From positions 62,001-126,000 of the forward strand of contig JAKOGI010002201.1 in NCBI GenBank assembly GCA_029747015.1: a DNA stretch of 64,000 nucleotides. Direction: 5' to 3'. This DNA is from Carnegiea gigantea. Taxonomy: Eukaryota > Streptophyta > Magnoliopsida > Caryophyllales > Cactaceae. A model generated the notes under the pieces. The model did not search any database. It was not told the DNA's origin and was given only the letters and a program-made list of their open reading frames with translations. Made by a program: the position numbers and the translations under genes. Positions within the stretch are counted from its first letter, which is position 1, and each line of letters starts with the position of its first letter. Below, in pieces: positions 1-11,505 of this stretch.

Positions 1-110
1 ATGAATGAATTCAAGATGGAGATCAGTATAGTTCGGCAGAAAGACTCAGACTTGTTCTTTCATTAAGATTCGTCATTGCAGTGCTCCCTGCAAATGGATT
101 GAGTACTTAC

Positions 111-1321
111 TGCGGCGTTATACTTGACCAGAATTTTGGCAAGAGTATGATTATAAACATCTGAATCACTGCCCACCTTCACCTTGATTTCTGCAGTTGC
201 CAGGAAAGCTTTGTCAGGACCTTATAATGCAGCTTCATTCCATGACAAACAAGAATCACCAAATCAAATGATACTTTTCACAGTAATATAGAGGTCCCCC
301 AAGCCATCTAGCCGGAGAAGGTCAGCATACAACACAGATGCACCGAAATTGCCTGAAGTGAGGTTCTATTGCACCCTGTGGATCTGAAGTAGGCGCAGAT
401 CACCAAGTTGTACAACTTGTAGTCTCTTTGAATAAAACTAAACACTTAAGGCATAATCAATACATCTATCTAGACCCAACAGTAGCACATTCTATACACA
501 CTCCTAAAGTTATTGTTAAATATGTAAAATCTAGACAAGTAGTAATATATCTGTCTGGTGCATCTTCATGGCTTCCTCTTCACCAACCCCCACAACCACA
601 CGCAGGCTCCCATTCGCAAATGAACGTCAAAATACTGTTTTGTATCAGTAATTTTACCACACTACAGCACAAACTAACAAAAACAGGTGCAGAAGAAAAA
701 CACCTTTATGAAAAAACATAGCACAGGAACAACACTGCACAAATGTCATCATCCAAAATGTAACAATGTTGAGCCCAATGAAGAGTCCACACCAGCCAAC
801 CGAGTACGAAAAGAGCTCTTCGCTCAGATGGTATGGACAAAACTCAAGCTATCCCAGCAGCCAACTTCAGTTTTCAGCACAATACTATGATTACTATCTA
901 CAAAAAGCAGGAATTCACAAGGTTGAACTGCCTAATTGCCCAATTCAGGAATGGTGAGCTAGCTCTTGGCCCAATGTCCTCTTCCCGTAACACAGGCGTA
1001 TTGTCTTTTCCTAGTACTGGGTCAACACCAATATATCTCAAAGATAAAAGTATACAATCATTCCCCCCTAATCTAACAGAAATCTAACCCATTTCTGGAT
1101 ATTTATTCTTCAACAATCTGCTTCCTCACAGAGCTATACAGCTCAAAATCAGAGCACCCAACACATTCAAATTGCTAGTCATCCACATTAGCAAGACTAA
1201 AACTATGAACAATGAAACTGCAATTACATAAAAAGGAAAATTTGAGCTTACCTCTACCAAATGAAACGCCACAAAAGAAACACAAAAGAATGAATGGCAA
1301 CAACCATCCATTTTTTCCCAT
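111..1321 (-). CDS. Class 3 lipase (alpha/beta-hydrolase), 5' two exons only
   Basis: This is the start of a minus-strand gene that leaves the window at its left edge. Exon 1 (1321-1252) begins ATG and encodes 23 residues starting MGKNGWLLPF, a typical secretory signal peptide with a Leu/Phe-rich core, and ends at a GTAAGC donor. Exon 2 (190-111) follows a CTGCAG acceptor and encodes EIKVKVGSDSDVYNHTLAKI and a few more residues, ending at GTAAGT. The join is phase 1 and gives 50 codons. The YNHTLAKILVKY segment is the N-terminal region I know from plant lipase class 3 proteins related to At5g18640. The catalytic GxSxG region would lie in later exons outside the window. Lipases of this family hydrolyse acylglycerol esters. 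The signal peptide suggests entry to the secretory pathway. The family call rests on a short segment, so it is good but not certain. Confidence 0.7.
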
Positions 1322-3443
1322 AATCTGCACTGAAATAAATCAAAATAACTCAAAAATTAAACAAAAATAATCAACGACAAAAAATTCCCTAAAGACTTAA
1401 GAAATAAAACTTAATTTGGCAAAAAATTAGGACACCAGAACTCACATCGATGAATTAAACCAACCAGAACTACGAATCTCGACGAATAATGCAAAACGTC
1501 TCAGTGATTAGACAAACAATTTTGCCGGGTAAACTTCGAACACTTGTGGGTGATGACCCAAATTTCACACTCAATTCTTTGCTTTGCTAGATTTGATTTG
1601 CCTTGCAGGTTTTTATTTCGGATAAGTTTGAAGCTTCTGTTGTTCTGTGAACTCAAAATGCCTATATTACCCCCTGCCGTTTAAGGTGGCGCCTTATGTA
1701 GAAGTGTAAAATGAATTGGACGGTGGGTATTCTAATGTAATTTTATTGAGAGGATTCGTGTCGATGTGGGATACGCTCAAAGGAGACGGCTTCGGTTGGC
1801 TGGTGTGGTCCGCTAATAATTGTAATTTTTTAGTGTACTATACATATATAAATGTATGAATAATGTGAGAAAGACAATTTCAATTGTGTAATAGTTGCGT
1901 GAAAATTTGGGCAAAACATTAAAGTCAATAACTGGAAGTATATCCATATATTTGCACAAAATATTCAAAGGAAACACTAAATCGTATGATAAAAATTTCA
2001 TCAACTTTTCATTGTTTTCTTATCTGTCATCATTTTTTTGGGGGCATGTGCCATCAAGTTATTATCTTTCTCTTACAACCTCTATGTTTACTGTTTTTTC
2101 CTTATTTGTCACGTATTTAGTGACTGTGTGACTTCTTATTATTATTATTATTATTATTATTGGATACAAATTGGTAAAAAAAATATTAACTCAATCACAT
2201 ACTAAAAAAATATTAATAATTCAGTGATGTTTTTTCAAAATAATAAATACATTGGTATTAAGGTAAAGAAAGGTTACTCAGTCTCTTATCTTAATAAGAG
2301 GCTTATGATAAACCCTGTTATAGTTGAATCATCGTAGTTCTTTTGAGAATAATTTCAATAGAAAACAAACTTAGTGCATCATCAAGAAAGTTTTTGCACT
2401 CTTTCATGCAAAAGTTGTGAGTTAAATGGTTGATAGTTTTGAATTGAAGCATCACAAGAGATTTAGATGACCGGATTGGACGGTGAATTTGGGAAAAATT
2501 TCTTGGGCCTGATTCTTAGAACTAAGGGTTGAGTTCAAGCTTATAAGATTTTCTATTTTTGTTCATGCTCGGTTCCCTCAAAAACTCTAAGGAAAATTTA
2601 CCGATACTATTCTCCTTATTTGTGGGATGCATTGTAGTCATAGGTTTGCGCAGTCATTTACCAACCAATTACATCCCCCCCCCCCTTCCCAAAAAAAAGA
2701 TAGTTAATAGTCTGGATTCTTCATATGATCGAAATTAGTCTCTTGTGTATATGAAAATGAGCAAATTTATGGGAATTGATTGTGAATGAGATTTTACGTT
2801 AAAGCTTACACAATATGAAAAATTAGGCTCCTGTTTATTTTCTTAACATTTTTGGGAAGGTTGTCTTTTGTCTTTTATCCTTTTTGGGATCATATTATCT
2901 AAAAATATATATTTTCACGTTTAAGGTCTTAAGTCAATTCCCCTCTTATCGATCATATTGCGTTAACTCAAGTATATTTTATTGGCTCAATTAATTTATC
3001 TTTCTTTCATTTGGTATTTACAAAAGTTACTTTTATACCGTTGTAACTTTTGCTACCTTTTCCCATCTCTCTCATCCTCTAAGCACCCCCCTCCAAAAAA
3101 ACAAACAAACAAAAAATCCTTTCCTCCAACTTTTTTTAGACATTGCCAATCATACATGAAAAATCTAAAAAACAGTAAAACCACCACTTTACGCATTCTA
3201 CCTATTTATGCAACAACACATAGCAAAAGAATAGGAATAGCCGCTAAAACCTTCATAAATTCGCAAATAAAAACCAAAATTTTGAATTAGGATATCATTC
3301 TTCCCCGTTCTTATTTCTCCTCCTTTCTCAACTCATTGGGAGGGAGAGAGTTAGATTGAAACTTCGCTAATTCTCCCTCTCTCTCTCTCTCAATCTATAC
3401 ATTTCTTCTCTTTATCCACCTTTTTTCTGGATATTTTACGAAA
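1322..3443. other. Divergent intergenic region between lipase and acidic-protein genes
   Basis: This stretch holds the 5' flanks of two divergently transcribed genes. The lipase 5' UTR and promoter should lie in about 1322-1750. The downstream gene has a CT-rich leader (about 3375-3395, CTCTCTCTCTCT) just before its ATG. An (ATT)n microsatellite and a poly(C)/poly(A) tract near 2677 are the only other structures seen. The small open frames here have no gene-like features. Confidence 0.5.
2134..2161. repeat. (ATT)n microsatellite
   Basis: About nine perfect tandem copies of the trinucleotide ATT/TTA in the intergenic region. Confidence 0.9.
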
Positions 3444-4612
3444 ATGGGTTGTGGAGAATCAAAACACGCAGTTGCAACAACCGAGTCTATTTCTAGTGGT
3501 AGTAAGAGATGGAAATCATTTAGCAGAAAATCATCTAAAAATATGGAGGCCAAAAATGATGAGATAAATAATGATGCAACAAAAATAGAAAGCAACGATG
3601 AAAAAAATGTTGCGAGTAATTCATCACAAGAAGTTGATAAGGAGATAAAGAAGGACGATGAAAAATTCTCCGTCAATGAGGCCAAGTCGGGGGATCGATC
3701 CCCACCAAATACATCCACTGAAGAACCCATTTTGAATGAGAATGACAATAAGGAGGAGGAGAAAAGTGGAGGAAGTGAATCAACCCCAAAAGAGAAGGAA
3801 CAAAACACAGAGAATAGTAAGTAGTTTTTTTTTTTTTTTTTTTTGGTGATCATAATCTAAAGATACCTTAGATTATTTTGAGTACTAGGGTTATACCCTT
3901 GCGATGCAAGGACATAATTCAAACATTTTTTAAATATATTACGAACATAATAGATAGTTTCTTTTTGAATAGTAAAAATAAATCGATATGTTAGATTATT
4001 TAATTATCAAAAGTTGAGCGTTTTGCTAGATTCTTTTTTTGTTGTAACAGCATCTTCTTCATTCTTAATATGAACTCACTTTTTTTTTTCATTTGTTCAA
4101 TATTTCATTGTTAAACGATTATAGTTTTGGAGAATAAATTTTATTACTAAATAGTAATGACTATATGACATTGGGTCACTTTAAAGCAATAAAAATGTAT
4201 CAATTTTAAAAGTAGTAATAATTTCATAACAATGTAATTATTATTTTTTTGAGTTATTATTATTTCTTTTATTTTTTCCATTTAAATCACTTAAAATTCC
4301 TTTTGTTTTCATAATATAATTATTTATTTACTATTTTTTGGTCAAAATTCTCTAATATCTGTAACATCTATTTTTATGGGCCAAATTTTATGGACCACCT
4401 TTTAAATTTATTAATGCAATGAATATTTTATTATAATATATTTATAAATATATAAGATATGCAAAAAGTTATTTTTTAAAATAAATATATTATTGCATTA
4501 GTTAAACTATAAATGGACATTATTTTTATGTAGCTAATTAATTCTACGCGGCATTATACATGACATTCTAAGTGGCATGACACATGGCACTCTTACATTG
4601 ATACCATCTAAC

Positions 4613-4679
<67 letters not shown>

Positions 4680-6553
4680 CTATCATTGTTTTTAAACTTG
4701 TGCTAATCTTTTTCGTTTTAGCAATTTCACATCCGATTTTGGCTCTAGACTGAAATGATAAACCAGAATTAGAGTATCTAAATTGCACATTCAAAAAATC
4801 AATACAAGTTGATTCTAGTGATTTGACATTTATTTTCCATAAGTAAGGTATCGGGGTTGAATCTTGTGAATGGATAAAATTTGTGATGGAGGAGCTCTAC
4901 CTCATATTGGGCCCACAGTAGCTCGACTTCAGTGAAATGAAAATTCACGATCCGAAAAAAAAATTTACAAAATTAAAAAGATAAGTGAATGAAATACAAG
5001 GTTTCAAAATGAACTTCTTAAGATAATCTGATTAAAACATAAGACACATTCTATGTAATTATTATTATTATTATTATTTTTATTGTTATTGTTGTCATTA
5101 TTATTGTTATTGTTATTGTTGTTATTATTATTACACTAACTCTTAGAATTTTGGAAAAAATAAACCCCTTAACTCTGAAGTGGAAGCAAATAATTCCTTG
5201 GTATATTAATCCATGCAATAAAAATTAATGCATGCAACAATGAGGAAGTGGCTGCGTTATCCTAATGATCAAACCTAACTTAGGTTAAACAATCCGTTAG
5301 GTTTAGACATCAACAACCATAAACTTTCGTGAGCAAATCATGAAAAGAAATTGTGTAGTATTGATAATTAGGTAAGAAAATAGGGAAATCAAGTCAAGGG
5401 TATTACCCCCCCCCCCAAAAAAAAAAAACTCATCTAATTTTCTATATTAGGCCAATTCAAGAAGATTTCCAACATTTATAACTTGAAAAATACTATTCAT
5501 TTGACAAATTAAACACAAGTTTGTTGATTCAATGAAGTACTTTAAAAAAATGCATATATTTATATTAAATTCTTAATTATGAATGTAGCGTACTGTGCGA
5601 ATAACAAAAATGTAAAACCATTTCACCATGAATTAAGGAGTATGTTATCTGATATATGGCAATTCAGGTGTAAAGCTGCTATATCTGACACCCCTCCCCC
5701 ACACGGCGGGATTTTTTGGATATTGAATTTGGTTATTTGATACATGATTAGAATCTTAATTTGAAAAATTTATGACTATTATATTGAAGAAAAACTACAT
5801 TGATTTTCAACAACATACATAATAATAAAAAAATTATTTTTTTAAAAAAAAATCCGATTTTCTCTGATAATTCTTATTTGATATTGTAGGTGAGCCTGAG
5901 AAAGCAAATGAAGAAGAAGCCAATGAAGATGCCACACCAAGAGCTGAGAAGGAGCAGAACATTGTTACCGCTATGGTATGGCATCTCATAGAGGCAAATT
6001 ACCATTTACCACCTCACTTTCATTTGTGTTCTTTTCTCCAACTTATATTTTCCCTAATGTTAAACAGGTAATTAGCATATAAAATAGAACATAGAACACT
6101 TAAAAATCGGGTCACCATTATTATTAAGTTGGCACATTCAAGATATTATTGGTGTAAAATATATCACATATTAGGGTCTATGAGCATGTTCTTTATGAAT
6201 TGAGATCATCTATAATTAGAAGGAAAATTACAATCTTACAGTCCACTCATTCTTCAGTTAAGAATATTTTTAGCAAATTTTTAACCATTACTGATGGTCA
6301 ATTTTTTAACTACTTAAAATCTCAGTATCATTGCTAGACTGTGTAATTGCAGCCCTCTCCAACTACAGATGACTCTCCTTTGTTCCTCATATTTCACTTG
6401 CTTTTTTCATATTTATAGTGTGATATTATTGTGAATTAAACTGATTCATAACCTAATTCTTGTTGACATATGAACATTTAGAACAAACATATTGACTGAC
6501 AAATGGAAGGCTTTTTTTGGTAGGATGAGACAGCTGGTTCTGCAGAAAATTGA
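3444..6553 (+). CDS. Small acidic, putatively N-myristoylated plant protein (162 aa, three exons)
   Basis: Exons are 3444-3816, 5890-5975 and 6524-6553; all junctions are GT-AG and the frame closes at TGA (6551-6553). The product begins MGCGESKHAVATTES. Gly2 followed by Cys3 and Ser6 fits N-myristoylation and S-palmitoylation, so plasma-membrane or endomembrane attachment is likely. A basic patch follows (KRWKSFSRKSSKN, about residues 25-37), and the rest is low-complexity and rich in Glu, Lys, Asn and Ser, so probably disordered. Exon 1 read alone ends in a TAG that lies inside the intron, so the second and third exons are needed. I recognise the N terminus as that of an uncharacterised plant family but know no function. 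The gene is convergent with DVR, with about 400 bp between stop codons. Its 2-kb first intron carries a SINE and several simple repeats. Confidence 0.75.
4618..4677. repeat. (TA)n microsatellite, about 60 bp
   Basis: An uninterrupted TA dinucleotide run in intron 1 of the acidic-protein gene. Confidence 0.95.
4779..4970 (+). mobile_element. tRNA-derived SINE remnant
   Basis: A Pol III-type internal promoter can be read: a degenerate A box (TGATTCTAGTGATTTGACAT) near 4810-4830 and a B box-like GGGGTTGAATCTTGTG near 4853. A tRNA-unrelated body follows and ends in an A-rich tail near 4955. The layout and wording resemble plant tRNA-derived SINEs with a 'gtggttc...gggttcgaatc' head. Target-site duplications were not resolved. 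It lies in an intron. Confidence 0.5.
5058..5133. repeat. (ATT/GTT)n imperfect trinucleotide repeat
   Basis: An imperfect run mixing ATT, GTT and GTC triplets in intron 1 of the acidic-protein gene. Confidence 0.85.
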
Positions 6554-6952
6554 AACGGACGTGCCTTAACATGTTCATCCGTTGGCGTGGGGAAGAGTGT
6601 TTTAGATTTACAAATCTTTTGATTTTAATGAATCATATAATTATGTATACCTCTATAATTGTAACTTTCTTTTTTCCTTCATCTCATCCTATTGTGATAC
6701 AAGAGGTTTCAATCAATGCAGTTTGTTTGCAGTATATCTAATGATATACTCACATAGGAACCTTACAGATCAAGAAGCACTTGAATTCCAAACCATGTCA
6801 TTCATAAATCACAAGATTTTCATAGTTACAATTGCATATACTTCACAATTCACACAAACATCAGGTGCAAGATGATGCACTACCATGATATAGCAAAATT
6901 GCCCAACTCAATGCGGAACTGCAGTCCTAAACTCGAAGCAGGAACGAGACAA

Positions 6953-8203
6953 CTAGAATATCATCTGTTCTCCCAATTCCTGCCCCTCCATGCCTTCTCT
7001 GATGACCTTCTGAAAGAAATCTTCCAAAGTGTCTGTTCCATAACTAGGAGTTTTATCAGCATTGTATTCTCCGGTGTCAGGGTCGAAAACCAGCATACTC
7101 TCGGCTGCATAATACCGCCCAATCTTCCCAAACTCCGCGGCATCTTCCAACGAAGGGAATATCTTTGCTAAGAAATCAAGAACACCAATGGCAAAATCCA
7201 TGATCTCGATGGGAACCTTGATGAACTTGGGCTCCTTTCCTAGAAGTTTAAACAACATCTCCCCTTGCTCTAAGGGTGTTAGTGCTTTTCCTGGCCCTCC
7301 AATGGGCAAAACTTGATTGATTTTATCCTCATCCAACACAGAATCGACGATAAACGAAGCTAAGTCAGACTCACTAATGGGTTTACAAGCACACAACTTC
7401 CCATCTCCAAACATAACATAAGGTTTCCCATCTCTCACAAGCTCAACCTGCCCTCCTAAACTCTTGAAGAATGCAGTAGGTCTCACAATGCTATAAGTAA
7501 ACCCGTCATCTTTCTCAGCTTCCTCCATCAATTCCCCCTCAAATTTCAGCTTCGCCCGTTGAAACTCCAAAAGGGGTTTTTGCACACAAATTGCAGAAAG
7601 CAACACAAAATGCACAGCCCCAAGTTTTCTCCCAGCAACAAGAGAATTCTTAGTAGCCTCATAATCAATCAACCATGAATCCTTGATCCCACCATTTCGA
7701 CTCGCTAGGCAAGAAACCACAACATCAATTGGGAACCCTAAATTTTTCAAACTTTCTTCCAAAACATCCAAATTTGTAACATCAGAAAAACACACTTTTG
7801 CCCCATTTAACCGGGCAACTGTCTCTTCTTTCCCATATCTACCTCTAATCCCACTTCTCTCCCTGGCAACAGCAATCACATTAAAACCCCTCTTCACCAA
7901 CTCTTTCACAACAAATTTCCCAATGTACCCAGTTGAACCCGCAACCAATACATTAATATCACTAGGGGTTTTGCTCCTAAATGCCTGTTTTTTAGGTGTT
8001 TCAACAGCTGAATTGCTCAAAGCATGAACTGGGTATATCTTCTTCTTGCACCTTTTTGAAGATTTCAACAAACTGAAGCTAAATGGCAAAGAATGGGAAA
8101 ATGGGTTCACCTGAATTTGGCCCCGAAACAAGGTACTTCTTGAACGGTGCCCATTAAGAGTGTGTAAAGTGCAGCCATTAGAAGTCAGGGAGATTGACAT
8201 CAT
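6953..8203 (-). CDS. DVR: Divinyl chlorophyllide a 8-vinyl reductase, chloroplastic
   Basis: Single-exon gene, 416 aa. It reduces the 8-vinyl group of divinyl chlorophyllide a (or protochlorophyllide) with NADPH to give the monovinyl form, a late chlorophyll-synthesis step in the plastid. The first 60-70 residues are rich in Ser, Arg and Leu with almost no acidic residues, as in a chloroplast transit peptide. A Rossmann NAD(P)-binding domain starts near residue 84 with the motif GSTGYIG (89-95), followed by an atypical-SDR/NmrA-like core. Segments such as [11 protein letters not shown] and [18 protein letters not shown] are characteristic of plant DVR (Arabidopsis PCB2, At5g18660). Length and intronless structure fit the family. 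Two adjacent Met codons (8203 and 8200) could start translation; the outer one is annotated. No break or missing motif is seen. Confidence 0.95.
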   Translation of the reverse strand: MMSISLTSNGCTLHTLNGHRSRSTLFRGQIQVNPFSHSLPFSFSLLKSSKRCKKKIYPVHALSNSAVETPKKQAFRSKTPSDINVLVAGSTGYIGKFVVKELVKRGFNVIAVARERSGIRGRYGKEETVARLNGAKVCFSDVTNLDVLEESLKNLGFPIDVVVSCLASRNGGIKDSWLIDYEATKNSLVAGRKLGAVHFVLLSAICVQKPLLEFQRAKLKFEGELMEEAEKDDGFTYSIVRPTAFFKSLGGQVELVRDGKPYVMFGDGKLCACKPISESDLASFIVDSVLDEDKINQVLPIGGPGKALTPLEQGEMLFKLLGKEPKFIKVPIEIMDFAIGVLDFLAKIFPSLEDAAEFGKIGRYYAAESMLVFDPDTGEYNADKTPSYGTDTLEDFFQKVIREGMEGQELGEQMIF

Positions 8204-8434
8204 TGGTGACCTGAAAACAGAGTTTAGAAGAAAGAAAGGGTTGGGGATTCAAACAAGCAGGGTGGACGGATAGTTGAGGAGTGAGAAAGTGATGAATTTC
8301 TGGGTTGTGGATTTTGTGTTGTGCAACTGAAGAGCCCCCCATCGTTACAGAATCAGAATGATAGGTTGATATCGAAAGATCAGATATGATGATGTGATTT
8401 TTTTTATTACCCAGAAGAAAAAACATGAACTGCA
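8204..8434 (-). promoter_or_regulatory. 5' leader and proximal upstream region of DVR
   Basis: This AT-rich stretch directly precedes the DVR start codon and is bounded upstream by a MITE at 8435. I see no convincing TATA box, G-box or I-box. The assignment rests on position only, and the MITE would lie within 250 bp of the start codon. Confidence 0.35.
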
Positions 8435-8653
8435 GGCCTAAATTGGAGTAGCTAAAATGTTGTAGTGAATTGAAGTAGATTGAGGTAGGTTAAATTAATT
8501 TGAATTTTTTACGTAATAAATTAAATTTAATTAAAATAATGAAAGTGAATTAAAGTAAGTTAAAATAGATTGAAGTGAATTAAAATAGGTTGAAATAGGT
8601 TAAAGTGAGTTGAGGGTGAAATTTTAGAATTGACCCATAAAAAGAACAGGCCC
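8435..8653 (+). mobile_element. Short MITE with an interior of 10-bp phased words (family AB, copy A)
   Basis: The ends are GGCCTAAATTGG on the left and, read inward on the other strand, GGGCCTGTTCTTTTTATGG on the right, flanked by TGCA on both sides. The interior is nearly all degenerate 10-mers of the form TRAARTRRRT in register, such as TGAGGTAGGT, TAAAATAGAT, TGAAGTGAAT, TAAAATAGGT, TGAAATAGGT and TAAAGTGAGT. The same word on the opposite strand fills the element at 11740-12044, so the two are inverted copies of one family. No coding capacity is seen. Confidence 0.6.
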
Positions 8654-8687
8654 TGCATTTGATTTGCGCCAAATTCAATCTGTGTCA

Positions 8688-8836
8688 CTAAAAATCGTCA
8701 GAACGATCTGGTTCGTTCAAATTGGCATATTGGTTAAGTGACTTGGGCCTGGGCCTCTGAGAAGAGTTGTTGTGGCCCCGGCCCCACCCACCAGAACTTG
8801 AGACAGGGTATCTTTTCCTACGAGCACTTGCGATGA
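8688..8836 (-). pseudogene. Candidate orphan terminal exon of an unknown gene
   Basis: Minus-strand frame that opens after a good acceptor (CTGTTTTCAG ending at 8837) and runs about 49 codons to TAG. It encodes a basic, Arg/Ser/Gly-rich peptide with RRKRYPVSSSGGWGRGH and a tail ending in LNEPDRSDDF. The composition looks like a real protein tail, but no upstream exon is evident, and it lies between two MITEs. It could be a captured gene fragment, a decayed gene, or a chance frame. I do not recognise the family. Confidence 0.25.
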
Positions 8837-9010
8837 CTGAAAACAGACAAATAGTGATGACAATAAATTTGGCCAGATCCAACTTACATTCTTTTAGTTT
8901 AACAGGTCCGAAGATGCTTAGCAGGACTCTTACCATTTTTAGGATCGGACAGTTGTCGATAAAGAGTCAAGATGCAACACCAAGGTGAGGGACAACACAA
9001 TTTTTGAGTG

Positions 9011-9484
9011 AGAGCAACCTCTTTATGGTTTAGTGGCGACTGGTTTGAGGATTAGGTCTGGTGGCATACCCAAAGGAGGCGACTGCCAATGGCCCATGAC
9101 GATTGGTCAAAAGCATTCGCAGCGTGGAGCATGAAAGTGGAACGCGGGCTTCATGTTGACAAGTGTTACAAAATGAATGGAAAAGGAAAAAAGTGATACG
9201 CGGGGGAGCACGCCTGTGCGTGTCTCCCCGCGTGTAACTTTTGGCTTTTTAAAATATTTTTTTGGTTTTTTCTTTTTTTTGAAGTAAGTATATAATTTTT
9301 AAATGATTTAAAAAATAGGTTGTGTGTTATAAAGTGGATCCATGATAAATATTTCTATTGGATGATTAAAATTGGAGTTCCATAGGTTGGAGAAGTGATA
9401 AAATACAAGTTTCAAAATTGTGGAACTGTTGCTGACGTGGCAGGTTAGGATTCCAAAAACTGGAACTTAGGCTGGGAATGCTCT
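9011..9484. mobile_element. Non-autonomous DNA element, first of two related copies
   Basis: The right end reads GGGAATGCTCTAA, the inverse of the TTAGAGCACTTCCAATGG left end of the copy at 9771. The interior has a GC-rich inverted pair near 9200-9232 (CGCGGGGGAGCACGC and GTCTCCCCGCG) and shares with the second copy the segment GTGTGTTATAAAGTGGATCC. The left boundary, near AGAGCAACCTCTTTATGG, is approximate. The ends and a possible TTA/TAA duplication suggest a PIF/Harbinger-like MITE, which is an inference. Confidence 0.45.
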
Positions 9485-9770
9485 AAGTACTCGAGTGTCG
9501 ACACTCGACTTTTGAATGACTGAGAGTGATGGACGTGAAGGAGGACAGGTGGAGGACTAAGGCAAGTGGTTAGGTAGTAAAGTGAAATTATTTGATAGGC
9601 AGATTTAGGAAGCTAAGGTTAGTAATTTGGCGTTCATTGTTGTTTTTTAAAATAAAAAATATTGTCATATCTTAAGCGAGGTTCGGATCAAATTTGAACC
9701 CAAATTTTAAGACCCAGATCCATACCCAATTCTATTTTATTTCGAGCCAAAACCTCGTAAGACCCATTAG

Positions 9771-10100
9771 AGCACTTCCAATGGTTAGCTCGCGCCAAAA
9801 TTAAGGCTTGTGGGATTTTGGACCGCTCATGCCTCCTGCAGTGGGCGAGCCGCTCAACGGCTCACGAGCCTAACCCACGCTTCATGCATTTTTTTCCCTT
9901 GCTTTTTTGTTTTTTTAAAATTTTAATTGGTTTTTCCTCTTTTTTTAGGTTTAAAAAAGAAGGTCGTGTGTTGTAAAGTGGATCCATATGTATTGTTTTA
10001 TTTGGTGAACCAAAATGGTGAGCCTTTTATTTGAGAGAGTGCGGATTATGACTTGTGAGCCAAAAACTTGAAGAGAGGGATGATGTGGCAAAGGTAAGTT
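9771..10100. mobile_element. Non-autonomous DNA element, second related copy (right end worn)
   Basis: It begins TTAGAGCACTTCCAATGG and contains GCCGCTCAACGGCTC, a GC-rich near-palindrome, then the shared internal segment GTGTGTTGTAAAGTGGATCC near 9965. The right terminus is not clearly conserved; the boundary near 10100 follows a shared 'gatgtggca' word. Confidence 0.4.
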
Positions 10101-10701
10101 CTATTTGAGTAGATTTAGATTCTTTAATTTATAATGGGTCTAACATGTCTAAAAGTTTGATCTATGGCCTATTGTCATCTCTAAGTTAAATCGTAATTTT
10201 AGTTCGACATTGTAGGCCCAACATGTCATATAAACAATGTGTAAATTTAAAGTGAAACTCATGGGATATGATTTTAATCATTGAATCATAACTTTTGTTC
10301 AACTTTTTAGGCGCTACAGCTAGGGGAAAGAGTTATAAAACAGGTCAAGTTGTTGAATTATTGATAAATTTTCTGGAACCTCATGTTGTATAAATGCTTA
10401 CATTGATACGACCATCTATATTAAATCTTCACATATTCCATAAAAACGAGATTCATATAAAATATTATTGTTATCATTGATTTCAAGACTTTTAATAGTA
10501 CGGACATAGTTACAAAGTAATACATTGTTAGTTGACCCAAAATGAAATGTTGATTGAAAAATAAAGGACTATTGTCTTCAATTTCTATAGTTTATGTGCT
10601 ATCACGTAAAAAATTCATGTGTAACGCTCATTTAATAACTAAGTTCTAATTGACCACGGGTATTAGTAAGAGGAAAGCTTGAAGCACTAATGTACAAACC
10701 A
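10101..10701. other. Intergenic stretch without recognised features
   Basis: AT-rich sequence between two transposon clusters. No gene, RNA or repeat structure was recognised. Confidence 0.5.
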
Positions 10702-10727
10702 ATATCAAGCTTGCAGAAAGTAGAAAT

Positions 10728-11325
10728 TAGGGGTGGACAATGGATTAGGTTGCGTCGGAGTGGGCCAGCCTATTAATTAAACGGGCTAGTTTGGACTCAA
10801 CACATTTGTTAATGGGCCGGGTTGGTTATGGGCTAAATGAACCCGACCCGCCCATGACTTGCCTATTACTACCTAAGGAGTGTTTTTAGTGGGTTAATTT
10901 TTCAACTAATGTCTCTAATTTTCTAACCAAACCAAATTAGTATAAATTTAAAGTTAGAAAATACACAACCAAGCTAATAAACGGGTCAGGTCAGGTAGGC
11001 CTACGGGCGACCCTCTTTGGACACATTTAAAAACGGAATAAACTTGCACAAAAAAAACGATGTATAATAATTATTATTATATATAAAGTGTTAGTAATAA
11101 ACTTAACTAATTGAAACATGCAAATTTGTGTGTCAATTAGGTTGAAAAAAATAATGGGTCACTAAATAGGCCATTAATGCGTCAGTTCGGTTCAGCCTGT
11201 TAATATGCCTTAATGGGCTGGCCCATTATTGGCACACTCCATTATTGATCTGGCCCTTTATGAGTCATATTTTAAACAGGCCAACCGCTTTACCCAATAG
11301 TTATTCGGTCCATTGCCCACCTCTA
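10728..11325. mobile_element. hAT-like MITE (598 bp) with 8-bp target duplication
   Basis: The termini are TAGGGGTGGACAATGG on the left and CCATTGCCCACCTCTA on the right, which is an inverted repeat with two mismatches. It is flanked by GTAGAAAT (10720-10727) and GTAGAAAC (11326-11333), an 8-bp duplication with one mismatch, as expected of the hAT superfamily. The interior is rich in words such as GGGCCGGG and ACCCGACCCG and has no open frame, so the element is non-autonomous. It is inserted at the 5' edge of a SINE. Confidence 0.75.
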
Positions 11326-11333
11326 GTAGAAAC

Positions 11334-11454
11334 TAATGAGTCTTATCCCAGTGGTAAAGATTGAGATATTGGGTACATTAGGTCCCAGGTTTGATTTTTT
11401 CCTCCGTCATTGTGTTGTAATTGTATTGTATTACTTTTTGTGACTCCTACGGAT

Positions 11455-11501
<47 letters not shown>
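11334..11501 (+). mobile_element. tRNA-derived SINE, 5' edge interrupted by the hAT MITE
   Basis: The A box (CCCAGTGGTAAAG) and B box (CCCAGGTTTGATTT) match the tRNA-type Pol III promoter, about 45 bp apart, followed by a body ending in a (TA)n run. The words ATATCAAGCTTGCAGAAA at 10702-10719 and ATATCAAGCTTGTAGAAA at 11502-11519 differ at one base and flank SINE plus hAT MITE together. They are best read as the SINE target-site duplication, later split from the SINE by the MITE. Confidence 0.65.
11458..11498. repeat. (AT)n microsatellite at the SINE 3' end
   Basis: About 40 bp of alternating AT immediately before the 3' target-site duplication of the SINE. Confidence 0.9.

Positions 11502-11505
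<4 letters not shown>

Noticed and set aside
3395..3853. 152-codon open frame antisense to exon 1 of the acidic-protein gene
   Set aside because: It mirrors the Glu/Lys/Ser-rich exon on the other strand, is Ser/Phe-repetitive and starts in a poly(A)/poly(T) tract; it is a shadow frame.
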